27,600 bases of DNA from Pseudomonadota bacterium (GTDB lineage Bacteria; Myxococcota; Polyangia; Polyangiales; Polyangiaceae): positions 1 to 27,600 of the forward strand of contig JAEZYO010000435.1 of NCBI GenBank assembly GCA_023419055.1, read 5' to 3'. Below are positions 10,832-18,568 of the stretch, piece by piece. A program made the position numbers and the translations under genes. Numbering within the stretch: position 1 is the stretch's first letter; each line of letters opens with the position of its first letter. Below the pieces are notes generated by a model that made no database searches, was not told the origin of the DNA, and worked only from the letters and a program-made list of their open reading frames with translations.

Positions 10832-11974
10832 TCACCCCCCGGTACTGCTCAGACGTCCCGACGAAAGCGTGAAAATCGCCGCGCCGGGTGAGCCCGGCGA
10901 TTCGGGGAGGAAAAGCTCGGGGCGGGTCGTGGTCACGAAGATCTGACACGCGCTGTCGCGCACGAAGTCGTAGACCGCTCCGGTTCGACCGGCGTCGAGC
11001 TCGCTCGAAACGTCATCGAGCAGCAGGATGGGCTCGGCGCTCCGCGCCTGGCGCACGCATTCGAGCTCCGCGAGCTTGAGCCCGAGCGCGAGCAGGCGCT
11101 GCTGTCCCTGGGATGCGTGGTGCCTGGCCGAGCGCCCCTCGAGCTCGAGCTCGAGCTCGTCACGGTGCGGGCCGAAGGTCGCGCTCTTGCGCCGCGCGTC
11201 CGCGGGTCGGCGTTCGGCGAGCGCCGCCGCGAAGGCTTCCACGTCCTCGCTACCGGCCGCGACGTAGCGAGCCTCGAACGAAAGACCGCTCGCGGCGATG
11301 CGGGAAAAGGCCGCGGTGAGCGCGCGCGAGAGCCCCTCCGCGGCCCGGCGGTGAGCGAGGGCCAGACGCGACCCCGACTCGGCCATGACGCTCTCGAAGG
11401 GCGCAAGTTCCCTCGCCTGGGGGCCGCGCTCCTCGAGCACGCGCTGCCGGCTCTGAAGCGCCTCGAGGTAGCGACGGCGGGCCTCGGCTCCCACGGGGTC
11501 GACGAACAGCACGACGCGATCGAGCAGCCGCCGTCGCAGGCTCGCCGCGCCGCTCACGAGCTCGAGATCGGCGGGGTGGAAGATCACGACCGGCGTCCGG
11601 ATCGCGTAGGCGGACAGCGAGGACGGGCGCTTGCCCTCGAGCTCGACCTGCCGGCTCCGCCGCGTGAGCGTGACGCGCTGCTCGCGAGCGAGGCCGTCGT
11701 CTTCCACGATGGCCCGCACCGAAGCTCGCTCGTCTCCTTCGCGGACCAGCGCCGCGAGGCGCTCGCTGCGGAAGCTCTTGCTGGTGGCGCAGACGTAGAG
11801 CGCCTCGAGCAGGCTGGTCTTGCCCTGCCCGTTGTCCCCGACCACGACGTTGAGCCCGGGAGCGGGCTCGAACGTGGCTGCCTCGATGTTGCGGAACGAC
11901 CGGAGCTCGGCTTTTCGGAAGCGGATCGGCGCGAGCGCTTGCGAGGTCGCTGGTGAAGACGAGTCGGTGGACAA
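10832..11974 (-). CDS. recF: DNA replication and repair protein RecF
   Basis: The 380-residue product is an SMC-like ATPase that binds gapped DNA and helps RecO and RecR load RecA at stalled forks. It shows FRKAELRSFRNIE near the start, Walker A GDNGQGKT at residues 46-53, the signature SQGQQR at 288-293 and Walker B ILLLDDVSSELD at 316-327, followed by the D-loop region and TTTRPELF. Length is normal (E. coli 357), with a short extra N-terminal tail. The predicted start is a TTG at 11974; no ATG precedes the conserved block. It lies 84 bases after dnaN on the same strand, with a G9 tract and hairpin between them. Confidence 0.94.
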   Translation of the reverse strand: MSTDSSSPATSQALAPIRFRKAELRSFRNIEAATFEPAPGLNVVVGDNGQGKTSLLEALYVCATSKSFRSERLAALVREGDERASVRAIVEDDGLAREQRVTLTRRSRQVELEGKRPSSLSAYAIRTPVVIFHPADLELVSGAASLRRRLLDRVVLFVDPVGAEARRRYLEALQSRQRVLEERGPQARELAPFESVMAESGSRLALAHRRAAEGLSRALTAAFSRIAASGLSFEARYVAAGSEDVEAFAAALAERRPADARRKSATFGPHRDELELELEGRSARHHASQGQQRLLALGLKLAELECVRQARSAEPILLLDDVSSELDAGRTGAVYDFVRDSACQIFVTTTRPELFLPESPGSPGAAIFTLSSGRLSSTGG

Positions 11975-12009
11975 CTGAGCTAGCGCGCCAACACGCTCCG
12001 AGTAGAGTC

Positions 12010-12041
12010 GCCGCGAAGCGGCCCGCGTGGGGGGGGGCCCC
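12010..12041. other. G9 tract and hairpins in the dnaN-recF gap
   Basis: The 84-nt spacer between dnaN and recF holds GCCGC-GAA-GCGGC (12010-12022), then a run of nine G (12029-12037) joined to CCCC (12038-12041). On the transcribed minus strand, ACGCGGGG and the CCCC/ACGCG that follow can pair into a second stem. There is no U-tract, so a classical terminator is unlikely; a partial attenuator, or a length-variable slippage tract, is possible. Confidence 0.4.
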
Positions 12042-12058
12042 GCGTGCCGCCCCGATGA

Positions 12059-13192
12059 CTAGATGCGCATCGGCATGATCACCGCGATGTAGCTCGTGTT
12101 GCCGCTCGCGGTGGCCGGCTTGATGACGGCGGGATCGAGATCTCCGCTCACGCCGATCGTGACCTCGTCGTCGACCACGGCGCCGAGCACGTCGAGGAAG
12201 TAGCGAGCGTTGAAACCGATCGCGATGTCCGGCCCGTCGTAGTCGATGGCGAGCTCGTCGAAGCCCTCGCCGCTCTCGGGGCTCTCGCTTTCCACGCGCA
12301 CCTTGCCGCGCGTGAGCGTGAGCTTCACGCCGCCGGTGCGATCGCTCGCCGCGACCGAGACCGCCTTCAGCGCGTCCGCCACGGGCAGGCGCGGCACGCG
12401 CGCGACGTGCTCGCTGTGCTCCGGGATCACCTGCTGGTAGGGCGGGAACTGCGCGTCCACGAGCTTCACGCTGAACTCGTAGCCCGCGAGCTGGAAGAAG
12501 GCGCTCGGGCCCGCCTGCGAGATCTTGATCTCGGGCGTCGCGTCGGAGGCTTCGCCGAGGGCCTCGTCGCACAGGCGCTTGAGCTCGAGCACGCCCTTCA
12601 GCGGGATCAGCATCGTGGAGCTCGCCGTGCGACCGCGCACGAGCGTCTCCATCAGGCTCAGGCGGTGCCCGTCGGTCGTCGCCATGCGCACGCGCTCGCC
12701 GTCCCACTCGAACAGCGCGCTATTCAAGTGCAGGCGCGTCTCGTCGGTCGAGATCGAGAAGTAGGTTCCCGCGATCAGGTTCGAGAGCGCGTCGACCTCG
12801 AGGCTCAAGGGGGTCGCGGCGTCCGGCTGCGGCAGGGCGGGGAATTCATCGCCCGGGATGGCCTGCACGGTGAAGCGGCGCGCCGAGCCGACCGCGCGAA
12901 TCGTCACGGCGGTGCCCGACGTGCTGATGGAGATTTCACCCTCCGGCATCATCTTCACGCGCTCGAAGAGGTCGCGCGCGCCCACCGCCACCGAACCACC
13001 TTGCTCGACGCGCGCCGGGATCTTCCCCGTCACGGCGAGGTACAAATCGGTCGCCGCGAGCTTCAGCTCCGCGGGGCCTGCGACCTCGAGCAAGACATTC
13101 CCGAGCACGGGCATCGTGCTCTTTTTGTCGGCGACTCCCTGGCAGCGTCCGAGGACACGAACCAGGTCTTTCTTGGCGACCACGACGTGCAT
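12059..13192 (-). CDS. dnaN: DNA polymerase III beta sliding clamp
   Basis: The 377-residue product has the three-part DNA clamp architecture of DnaN. Characteristic stretches are LVRVLGRCQGVADKKSTMPVLGN near the start, ATDLYLAV, GDEFPALP in domain 1, FSISTDETRLHLNSALFEW and TDGHRLSL in domain 2, VDAQFPPYQQVIP, GFNARYFLDVL in domain 3, and the classic ending SYIAVIMPMRI. The clamp tethers polymerase III and recruits repair and ligation factors. The ATG at 13192 matches the family start. It is the first gene of dnaN-recF-gyrB. In many bacteria dnaA sits just upstream; here the next gene upstream is an envelope protein, with a 319-nt gap that has promoter-like and origin-like features. Confidence 0.97.
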   Translation of the reverse strand: MHVVVAKKDLVRVLGRCQGVADKKSTMPVLGNVLLEVAGPAELKLAATDLYLAVTGKIPARVEQGGSVAVGARDLFERVKMMPEGEISISTSGTAVTIRAVGSARRFTVQAIPGDEFPALPQPDAATPLSLEVDALSNLIAGTYFSISTDETRLHLNSALFEWDGERVRMATTDGHRLSLMETLVRGRTASSTMLIPLKGVLELKRLCDEALGEASDATPEIKISQAGPSAFFQLAGYEFSVKLVDAQFPPYQQVIPEHSEHVARVPRLPVADALKAVSVAASDRTGGVKLTLTRGKVRVESESPESGEGFDELAIDYDGPDIAIGFNARYFLDVLGAVVDDEVTIGVSGDLDPAVIKPATASGNTSYIAVIMPMRI

Positions 13193-13511
13193 TGCGCCGG
13201 TCGTGTTAGCCGGTACGCGCCGTGGCCGCCAGCGTCGGAGCGACCCCGTGAGCGAGTTTTCGAAACTGGCTGCCGGCCGGTTTCCGGTCGCGCGCTCTCT
13301 GACGATCTCTCTCTATAAGATTTAAATATTTAGTCGTCAGACGTAGGGGCTGTGGAGACTGGGGATTTTTGCGCAAGTAATCGGAATGATTGATGATTGC
13401 GGCGCGCGGGCTGTTGGGGAAACCGGGATCCGGTGTCGGGCCGGAGGGGACCCGAAAAAGTCGGTCAGAAACTTGCCCCGGGCGCTCCTCAGGGTTGTCC
13501 AGAGGTTGCGC
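13193..13511. other. Candidate replication origin region upstream of dnaN (weak)
   Basis: This gene-free gap lies before dnaN-recF-gyrB, where origins are often found. It contains the AT-rich patch near 13312-13333 and two imperfect DnaA-box-like nonamers that match TTATCCACA at seven of nine positions: TGTGGAGAC (13351-13359, reverse) and TTGTCCAGA (13495-13503, forward). A cluster of strong boxes is missing and dnaA is not adjacent, so this is a location hint only. Nothing else was recognised in the gap. Confidence 0.25.
13299..13341. promoter_or_regulatory. dnaN promoter candidate inside an 8-bp inverted repeat
   Basis: On the minus strand CTGACG (-35, 13335-13340) and TATAGA (-10, 13312-13317) are 17 bases apart, with an almost pure A/T spacer. 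The perfect inverted repeat TCTGACGA (13298-13305) and TCGTCAGA (13334-13341) encloses it, so one arm covers the -35 box and the other the expected start of transcription. The leader to the dnaN ATG would be about 110 bases. This is the most AT-rich spot I noticed in the window, so it could also be a DNA unwinding element. Confidence 0.5.
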
Positions 13512-14789
13512 TCAGGCTGTGGAGGCTTCTGGCGCGCCCTTTTCGGCTCGGCGTTTGGTCTTTTTCCGTCGAAGCTCGTTGGCCGGAACCCCGATGCGGG
13601 CGAGCGCGTCGAGCAGCTGACCCCGATCCCGAGCGTAGGCACGCGGACCCACCTGACCTCGCTCGTGCAAGCGCTCGAGCTCGACCAGCTCGGCCAGGAT
13701 GAGCTCGCGCGCGCGCCGGCGTTCCTCTTCGTTCTCCGCCTGTGAGGTCGGCCCCTTGTCGAGGTAGCCCGCGGCGTAGAGCGCCCCAGCGGCCGCGACC
13801 ACGACCGAGATCAGGACCGCGATCCATCGCCCGAGACCGGGCGTGGGCAGCCCCGTGAGGACGATCGAGAAGCTGCCCAGCGTGGCCGTCGGATCCTGCA
13901 GCACCTTGCGCGTCACGAGCACGCGGTCTCCCGTCTGCGGCGCGACGTCGGCCTGAACGGGCTCGAAGCCGTCCACCTCGAGGCCCATGCTGGTGCTCGC
14001 CTCGGCGATCACTCGAATCTCGGCGACGCGCGGCGGGAGCCCGACCTCGAACGCCGCGGTGTCCGACGCACCCTTCGGTACTTGGAAGCGGAACGACACG
14101 TCGTGCTGTCCCGGCGTGAACGTCCCCGTGAGCGCCGCGCCCTTGCCGGCGACCTGCTCGAACTTGGTGTCGTTCATGCTCTCGTTCGCGCGAAATGCCT
14201 TGAAATCTCGCGGCAAATCCATGGTCACGTTCTGGGGTATCCAGGTCACGCTGCCCATGTTGAAGACGCGAAACAGCACCTCGAACTGGAAGACGTCGTC
14301 GCGCGGCTCGATGAAGACGAAGCCGCGCATGCCGATGCGAACGCTGGGGTCGAGCTTTTGCGTGACCGGGTACACGTGGAGCAACACGCGCTGACCGGCG
14401 TCGTTGCGCAGATTGAACGGCGAGGAGGCGTACTCGGCGCCGCCGTATTTGACCGTGACGCGGTAGGCCGTGCCGCTCGCGACCGACAGCCCGTCGAAGC
14501 GCGCGAGTCCCTGCTCGTTCGCCTTCGTCACGCGCTGACTGCGAGTGTCACCCTGGGCCACGCTTTGCACCATGATGCCGAGCCGCACGTCGATGCCGGA
14601 TTGAGGGGCCCCGCTCGCGTCGACGATGGTGGCCTCGATGGTGCCGACGGGGAGATCGGCGGCGGGGCCGTTCTGATCGACCGCGCGCTGCGCGGCGTGC
14701 GGGTTCGGCTGGGGAGCGAGCCCTTGCGCTCCGGCGGGTGCAGCCGCGAAGACCAGCGAAAGGAGCAATAAGACGGCTGAAAGCTTCAT
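13512..14789 (-). CDS. Secreted/membrane protein with Ig-like N-domain, one TM helix and a short cytoplasmic helical tail
   Basis: The 425-residue product begins with a signal peptide (MKLSAVLLLLSLVFAAAPAG, AQ cleavage). Residues about 48-130 look like a carboxypeptidase-regulatory/Ig-like beta domain (GTIEATIVDASGAPQSGI, FDGLSVASGTAYRVTV). A longer beta-rich region follows (residues about 135-315), including FIEPRDDVFQFEVLFRVFN and FTPGQHDVSFRF. One membrane helix lies near 321-343 (RWIAVLISVVVAAAGALYAA). The cytoplasmic tail has charged helices, ELILAELVELERLHERGQVG then AYARDRGQLLDALARIGV, and a basic KKTKRR end. The tail motif resembles one in the gene upstream, whose stop its ATG overlaps (ATGA at 14786-14789). 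This and the position after ccmF suggest a role in c-type cytochrome or envelope assembly. No family name is certain. Confidence 0.85.
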   Translation of the reverse strand: MKLSAVLLLLSLVFAAAPAGAQGLAPQPNPHAAQRAVDQNGPAADLPVGTIEATIVDASGAPQSGIDVRLGIMVQSVAQGDTRSQRVTKANEQGLARFDGLSVASGTAYRVTVKYGGAEYASSPFNLRNDAGQRVLLHVYPVTQKLDPSVRIGMRGFVFIEPRDDVFQFEVLFRVFNMGSVTWIPQNVTMDLPRDFKAFRANESMNDTKFEQVAGKGAALTGTFTPGQHDVSFRFQVPKGASDTAAFEVGLPPRVAEIRVIAEASTSMGLEVDGFEPVQADVAPQTGDRVLVTRKVLQDPTATLGSFSIVLTGLPTPGLGRWIAVLISVVVAAAGALYAAGYLDKGPTSQAENEEERRRARELILAELVELERLHERGQVGPRAYARDRGQLLDALARIGVPANELRRKKTKRRAEKGAPEASTA

Positions 14790-15379
14790 GATTTTCCCCC
14801 GGCCGCCGCGTCCTCGGGTGCGTCGCTGGCGTTCACCGGTTCGCTCGGGGCATCGCCCTCTACGGCGGCCTCCTCCGTCTCGATGTCACGGAGAGCGGGC
14901 CTTTCTTCGGAAGGAGGAGCCTCGGCTTCGTCTTCTCGTTCTTCGGTCCGCGCCTTCGCCAATCGCTCCTTGAGGAGCTTCTCCGCCCTGGCGCGCGCGG
15001 GCTTCAGGTTCTCGTCCAGCCGCTGCATCAAGCGGATGGCCTCGGCGCGGTAACGCGCGGACAGTTCCTGATAGTCCTCGGCCGTGATCTTGCCGACGCT
15101 CCGCTCGTACTCGAGGTCCTTCAGCGCGCGGAGGACGGCGCGCTTCTGCTCTTCTTCGGCGCTCGGTGCGCCGAGGGTGAGCGCCTCCTCGAGCGAGAGA
15201 GGTGTCTCACCGGTGAGGCTTTGAACGCTCGACCACATGAGCGCGATGCCGCCGAGCAGCGCGAGGGCCGCGAGCGCGAGGATGGCGATCGGCGCTCCGA
15301 ACACGAACCCCGCGCCGATCACGATCGCGACGCCGGCGCCCACGGCGATGAAGCGCAAGGAATCTTGGGAAGAGGGCAT
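14786..15379 (-). CDS. Two-TM membrane protein with CcmI-like N-terminal motif and acidic tail
   Basis: The 197-residue product starts at the ATG at 15379, only five bases after the ccmF stop. Two adjacent hydrophobic segments (about residues 9-28 and 29-48) form a hairpin in the membrane. Next comes EEEQKRAVLRALKDLEYERS, then VGKITAEDYQELSARYRAEA, a motif that resembles the stretch linking membrane and TPR parts of CcmI/CcmH-type heme lyase subunits. A long charged helix (NLKPARARAEKLLKERLAKA) is followed by an acidic, Pro/Ala-rich disordered end. No TPR domain follows, so it is not a full CcmI. The tight spacing on both sides implies co-translation with ccmF and the following gene. I infer that it assists heme attachment; this is not shown by catalytic residues. 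Confidence 0.8.
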   Translation of the reverse strand: MPSSQDSLRFIAVGAGVAIVIGAGFVFGAPIAILALAALALLGGIALMWSSVQSLTGETPLSLEEALTLGAPSAEEEQKRAVLRALKDLEYERSVGKITAEDYQELSARYRAEAIRLMQRLDENLKPARARAEKLLKERLAKARTEEREDEAEAPPSEERPALRDIETEEAAVEGDAPSEPVNASDAPEDAAAGGKS

Positions 15380-15384
15380 CGACG

Positions 15385-17700
15385 TCAGGCTCCCCGCCGG
15401 CGGAGGCGCAGCGCGGAAGCGAGGCCGAGCAGGCCGCCGGCGCCGAGCGCGAAGGCCCAGCCGGGACTCGACGGGAGCGCGGGCGCTGCCGCACGCGCCG
15501 CGCTGGGCGGCGCCTCCGGTCGAGCTCTCGCGTAAGCCGTGGACGGCGTGAACGCGAGCCAAACGGCGAAGATGACGCTCGTCGCGACCCCGAAGCTTGC
15601 CCGCGCGTAGGCGGTGACGCCCGCTTCACGCAGGCTGAGCTCCGGCCAGAGCGAGATGCTGGCGCCGAGGATCAAGATGCCGACGCCGAACCAGATGAAC
15701 GACACGAGCGGGTTCACGTGCATCTGGAAGGTGGCGCGCTTGGTGGCGGCGTCGACCGTGCCGACGACGAGGTAGAGATCTTCTTTCCACGACCGGACCA
15801 GGGAGATCTCGGTCGTCGGCATCTCCGGCTGGCGGTGATAGATGAACTTCGCCGGTGACGCCCGGTCCACGAACTGTCCGTCGCGGAACACCTTGAGATC
15901 GGCGAACACCATGCGCTTGCTGATGTCGGCTTGCTGCTCCGGGGTGCAGCGGGGGTTACCGGGGCACATGCGCGGGCCCTCGAACTCGAGCTCGTAGGCG
16001 CCCACCTTCACCTTGTCGCCGGGCACCATCGCCGCTTCACGCTCGACGGTCCACGCGCTGCCGGTGAAGCCGAGGAACATCCCGACGATGCCGAGGTGCA
16101 CGATGTACCCGCCGTAGCGGCGGCGGTTCTTGCCGATGAGCCTGAAGAAGGCCGTGAGCGGGGACTCCGGCTCCTCGCCCTTCTTGGTGCTGCGGAGTCG
16201 CGCGCTCGTGCCTCGGTAAAACTCCTGAATCACGACCGCGATGTTGAACGCGGCGAGCGCTACGGTGATGCCGGGGAGAGCGGAGCCGATCTTCTGGAGC
16301 ACGACGCCGATGAAGCCCGGATAAAATGGATCCTTCGGGACGAACGCCGGGTAACCGAGCGAGCTCCCGAACGCGACGTGCAGCGCGTAGGTCACGACGA
16401 GCGCGCCGAGGGGGAACTTGAACGCCTTCTTGAGCGCGCCGGGGCTCGTGGTGCGCCATCCGAAGAGCGGCGCGAGGCCCATCAAAGCGAAGATCAGGAG
16501 ACCGATCGGCGCCATCCAGCGGTTGAAGAAAGGCGGCCCGACCGTGACGCTCTCACCCCAGAGCTCGGAGAGCTTCGGGTACATGGTCGCGACGAGGATG
16601 AAGGTCGCCGCGCCGAGCAGCGCCCAGTTGTTCACGACGAACATGGCCTCGCGGCTCGCGACGCTCTCGATCTCCGTCTTGGCCCGGAGCTGCGGGATGC
16701 GCCACACGACGAGCCCGGCGACCGCCGCGAAAGCGAGCGCGATGAACCCGAGGAAGTAGGTGCCGATGTCGCTCTGCGCGAAGCTATGGACGCTCGAGAT
16801 GATGCCGGAGCGAGTGAGGAACGTGCCGAAGATCGTGAGCAGGAAGGTCACGGTGATGAGCACGACGTTCCAGATCTTGAGCATGCCCTTGCGCTCTTGA
16901 ATCATCGTCGAGTGCACGTACGCGGCCGCGGAGAACCACGGCAGACACGCGGCGTTCTCGACCGGATCCCAGGCCCAATAGCCGCCCCAGCCGAGCTCCA
17001 CGTACGCCCAGACCATCCCGAGCGCGTTGCCGATCGAGAGGAACAGGAACGCGAACAACATCCACTTCCGGACCGCGATGATCCACTCGTTGTCGAGCCG
17101 CCCGGTGACGAGCGCCGCCACGCAGAAGGCGAAGGGCACCGTGCAGCCGACGAAGCCGAGGTAGAGGCTCGGCGGGTGGATCACCATCCAGTAGTTCTGG
17201 AGCAGCGGGTTCAAGCCCTCGCCGTCGGCGCGCGCCCCCGCGATGCTGGCTTCGAATGGGTTCGCCGCGAACAGCATCAGCACACCGAAGAAGCCGATCA
17301 CCACCATCAGCGTGGCGATGACGTACGGCTGGAGCTGCCGGTAGCGACCCTTCAACCAGGCGACGCACGCGACGACGTAGCCTGCGAGCAGGAACGCCCA
17401 CCAGAGCAGCGAACCGTCTTGCCCGCCCCACAAGGCGGTGAAGAGGTACGTGTCCGGCATCGAGCGGTCGCTGTAGCGGGCGACGTAGCGGATGCGAAAG
17501 TCGTGGGTGAAGAAGGCGTAAGCGAGCAGGAGCACCGCGAAGAGCACGAGTGCGCTCGTCGCGTACGCCCCGAGGCGCGCCGATTGCAGCAGGCGCGGGT
17601 GACCACGCCCAGCCGCGAGCGCGACCGCGAAGGTGTAGGCGGCGCTCACCAAAATCGCGTACAGCACGCCGGTGCCGAACTCAGGCAGCGATTGCCACAT
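15385..17700 (-). CDS. ccmF: Cytochrome c heme lyase subunit CcmF
   Basis: The 771-residue product is a multi-spanning inner-membrane protein of the CcmF/NrfE (CcmF/CycK/CcsA) family, which attaches heme to apocytochromes c in the periplasm. It shows ALWGGQDGSLLWW (89-101), HPPSLY at 175-180, the tryptophan-rich WWD motif WGGYWAWDPVENAACLPW at 238-255 and FLTRSGIISSVHSFA at 294-308; His175 and His304 are good heme-ligand candidates. A periplasmic loop near 575-590 contains a CPGNPRC cysteine pair that I do not expect in this family. The protein is longer than E. coli CcmF (about 647). The extra C-terminus has a hydrophobic segment ending TAYARA, a Pro/Ala linker and a last hydrophobic helix followed by RLRRRGA. 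It begins 54 bases after pyrH. Confidence 0.95.
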   Translation of the reverse strand: MWQSLPEFGTGVLYAILVSAAYTFAVALAAGRGHPRLLQSARLGAYATSALVLFAVLLLAYAFFTHDFRIRYVARYSDRSMPDTYLFTALWGGQDGSLLWWAFLLAGYVVACVAWLKGRYRQLQPYVIATLMVVIGFFGVLMLFAANPFEASIAGARADGEGLNPLLQNYWMVIHPPSLYLGFVGCTVPFAFCVAALVTGRLDNEWIIAVRKWMLFAFLFLSIGNALGMVWAYVELGWGGYWAWDPVENAACLPWFSAAAYVHSTMIQERKGMLKIWNVVLITVTFLLTIFGTFLTRSGIISSVHSFAQSDIGTYFLGFIALAFAAVAGLVVWRIPQLRAKTEIESVASREAMFVVNNWALLGAATFILVATMYPKLSELWGESVTVGPPFFNRWMAPIGLLIFALMGLAPLFGWRTTSPGALKKAFKFPLGALVVTYALHVAFGSSLGYPAFVPKDPFYPGFIGVVLQKIGSALPGITVALAAFNIAVVIQEFYRGTSARLRSTKKGEEPESPLTAFFRLIGKNRRRYGGYIVHLGIVGMFLGFTGSAWTVEREAAMVPGDKVKVGAYELEFEGPRMCPGNPRCTPEQQADISKRMVFADLKVFRDGQFVDRASPAKFIYHRQPEMPTTEISLVRSWKEDLYLVVGTVDAATKRATFQMHVNPLVSFIWFGVGILILGASISLWPELSLREAGVTAYARASFGVATSVIFAVWLAFTPSTAYARARPEAPPSAARAAAPALPSSPGWAFALGAGGLLGLASALRLRRRGA

Positions 17701-17754
17701 CGCCGCCGAGCTTAGCCCGAATCGGGGGACGAGCCCGGATTTTGCAGACTTATG

Positions 17755-18489
17755 TCAAGTACCGTCGGAGACGGTCGTCCCGACGTTCTCGCCCAGGCAC
17801 ACGCGGCGAATGTTGCCGGGCGCCATTCGGAAGACACGGATCCGTAACCCGTGCTCGCGACACAGAGCGACCGCGGTCGAATCCATCACGCCCAGGTGGT
17901 CGCCCAAGAAGCGATCGTAGGTGACGCGGTCCAACATTTTGGCTTCCGCGTGACGGGCTGGGTCGCGGTCATAAATGCCTTCGACCTTGGTCGCCTTCAG
18001 CACCGCGTCCGCGCGGACCTCCATGGCGCGGAGCGCCGCTGCCGTGTCGGTCGAGAAATACGGGTTCCCGGTACCGGCCGCGAAGATCACCGCGTAGCCG
18101 CGATCCAGGTGACGGATGGCCCGGCGCCGGATGTACGGCTCGGCCACCTGCTTGATCTCGAGGGCGGTCATGACTCGAGTCGGCACGCCGCTTCGCTCGA
18201 GCGCGTCCTGTAACGCGAGCGAATTGATGACCGTCGCCAGCATGCCCATGTAGTCGCTCTGGGCGCGGTCCATGCCCTCGCTCGCGCCCCGAAGGCCGCG
18301 GAAGATGTTGCCGCCGCCGACGACGAGACCGATCTGCACGCCGGTCGCGTGCACCTCGGCGATCTCGCTGGCAGTCGCCTTCAGCGTCACCGTGTCGATG
18401 CCGGAGCCACCAGTCTTTCCGCTCAGGGCTTCGCCACTGAGCTTCAGGATCACACGCCGATACCTGAGCTTCTGCGCTTCGGGTTCCAC
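17755..18489 (-). CDS. pyrH: Uridylate kinase (UMP kinase)
   Basis: The 244-residue product is a bacterial UMP kinase of the amino-acid kinase fold, which makes UDP from UMP and ATP in the cytoplasm. Motifs in order are [56 protein letters not shown] and [14 protein letters not shown], with MDSTAVALC near the end. The start is a GTG at 18489 that reads into the conserved block; no ATG is available before it. It is the first gene of a run with ccmF and the two following membrane protein genes. pyrH often sits by tsf and frr; here it does not. It is divergent from the PPIase lipoprotein gene at 18569 across a 79-nt gap. Confidence 0.97.
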   Translation of the reverse strand: MEPEAQKLRYRRVILKLSGEALSGKTGGSGIDTVTLKATASEIAEVHATGVQIGLVVGGGNIFRGLRGASEGMDRAQSDYMGMLATVINSLALQDALERSGVPTRVMTALEIKQVAEPYIRRRAIRHLDRGYAVIFAAGTGNPYFSTDTAAALRAMEVRADAVLKATKVEGIYDRDPARHAEAKMLDRVTYDRFLGDHLGVMDSTAVALCREHGLRIRVFRMAPGNIRRVCLGENVGTTVSDGT

Positions 18490-18568
18490 GAGGTCGGTTA
18501 GCTACCCCCGGCGGGGCCCTACTGCAACGACTCTGGCGCGGTACCGGTCGCCGTAGTATCCCCGCGCC

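Noticed and set aside
13193..13511. Strong DnaA-box cluster
   Set aside because: Only two seven-of-nine matches were found, not enough to call oriC; kept as a weak candidate.
15931..17715. Long plus-strand frame opposite ccmF
   Set aside because: Highly charged, His/Arg/Glu-rich translation with no hydrophobic core, antisense to the multi-TM CcmF; a codon-bias shadow.
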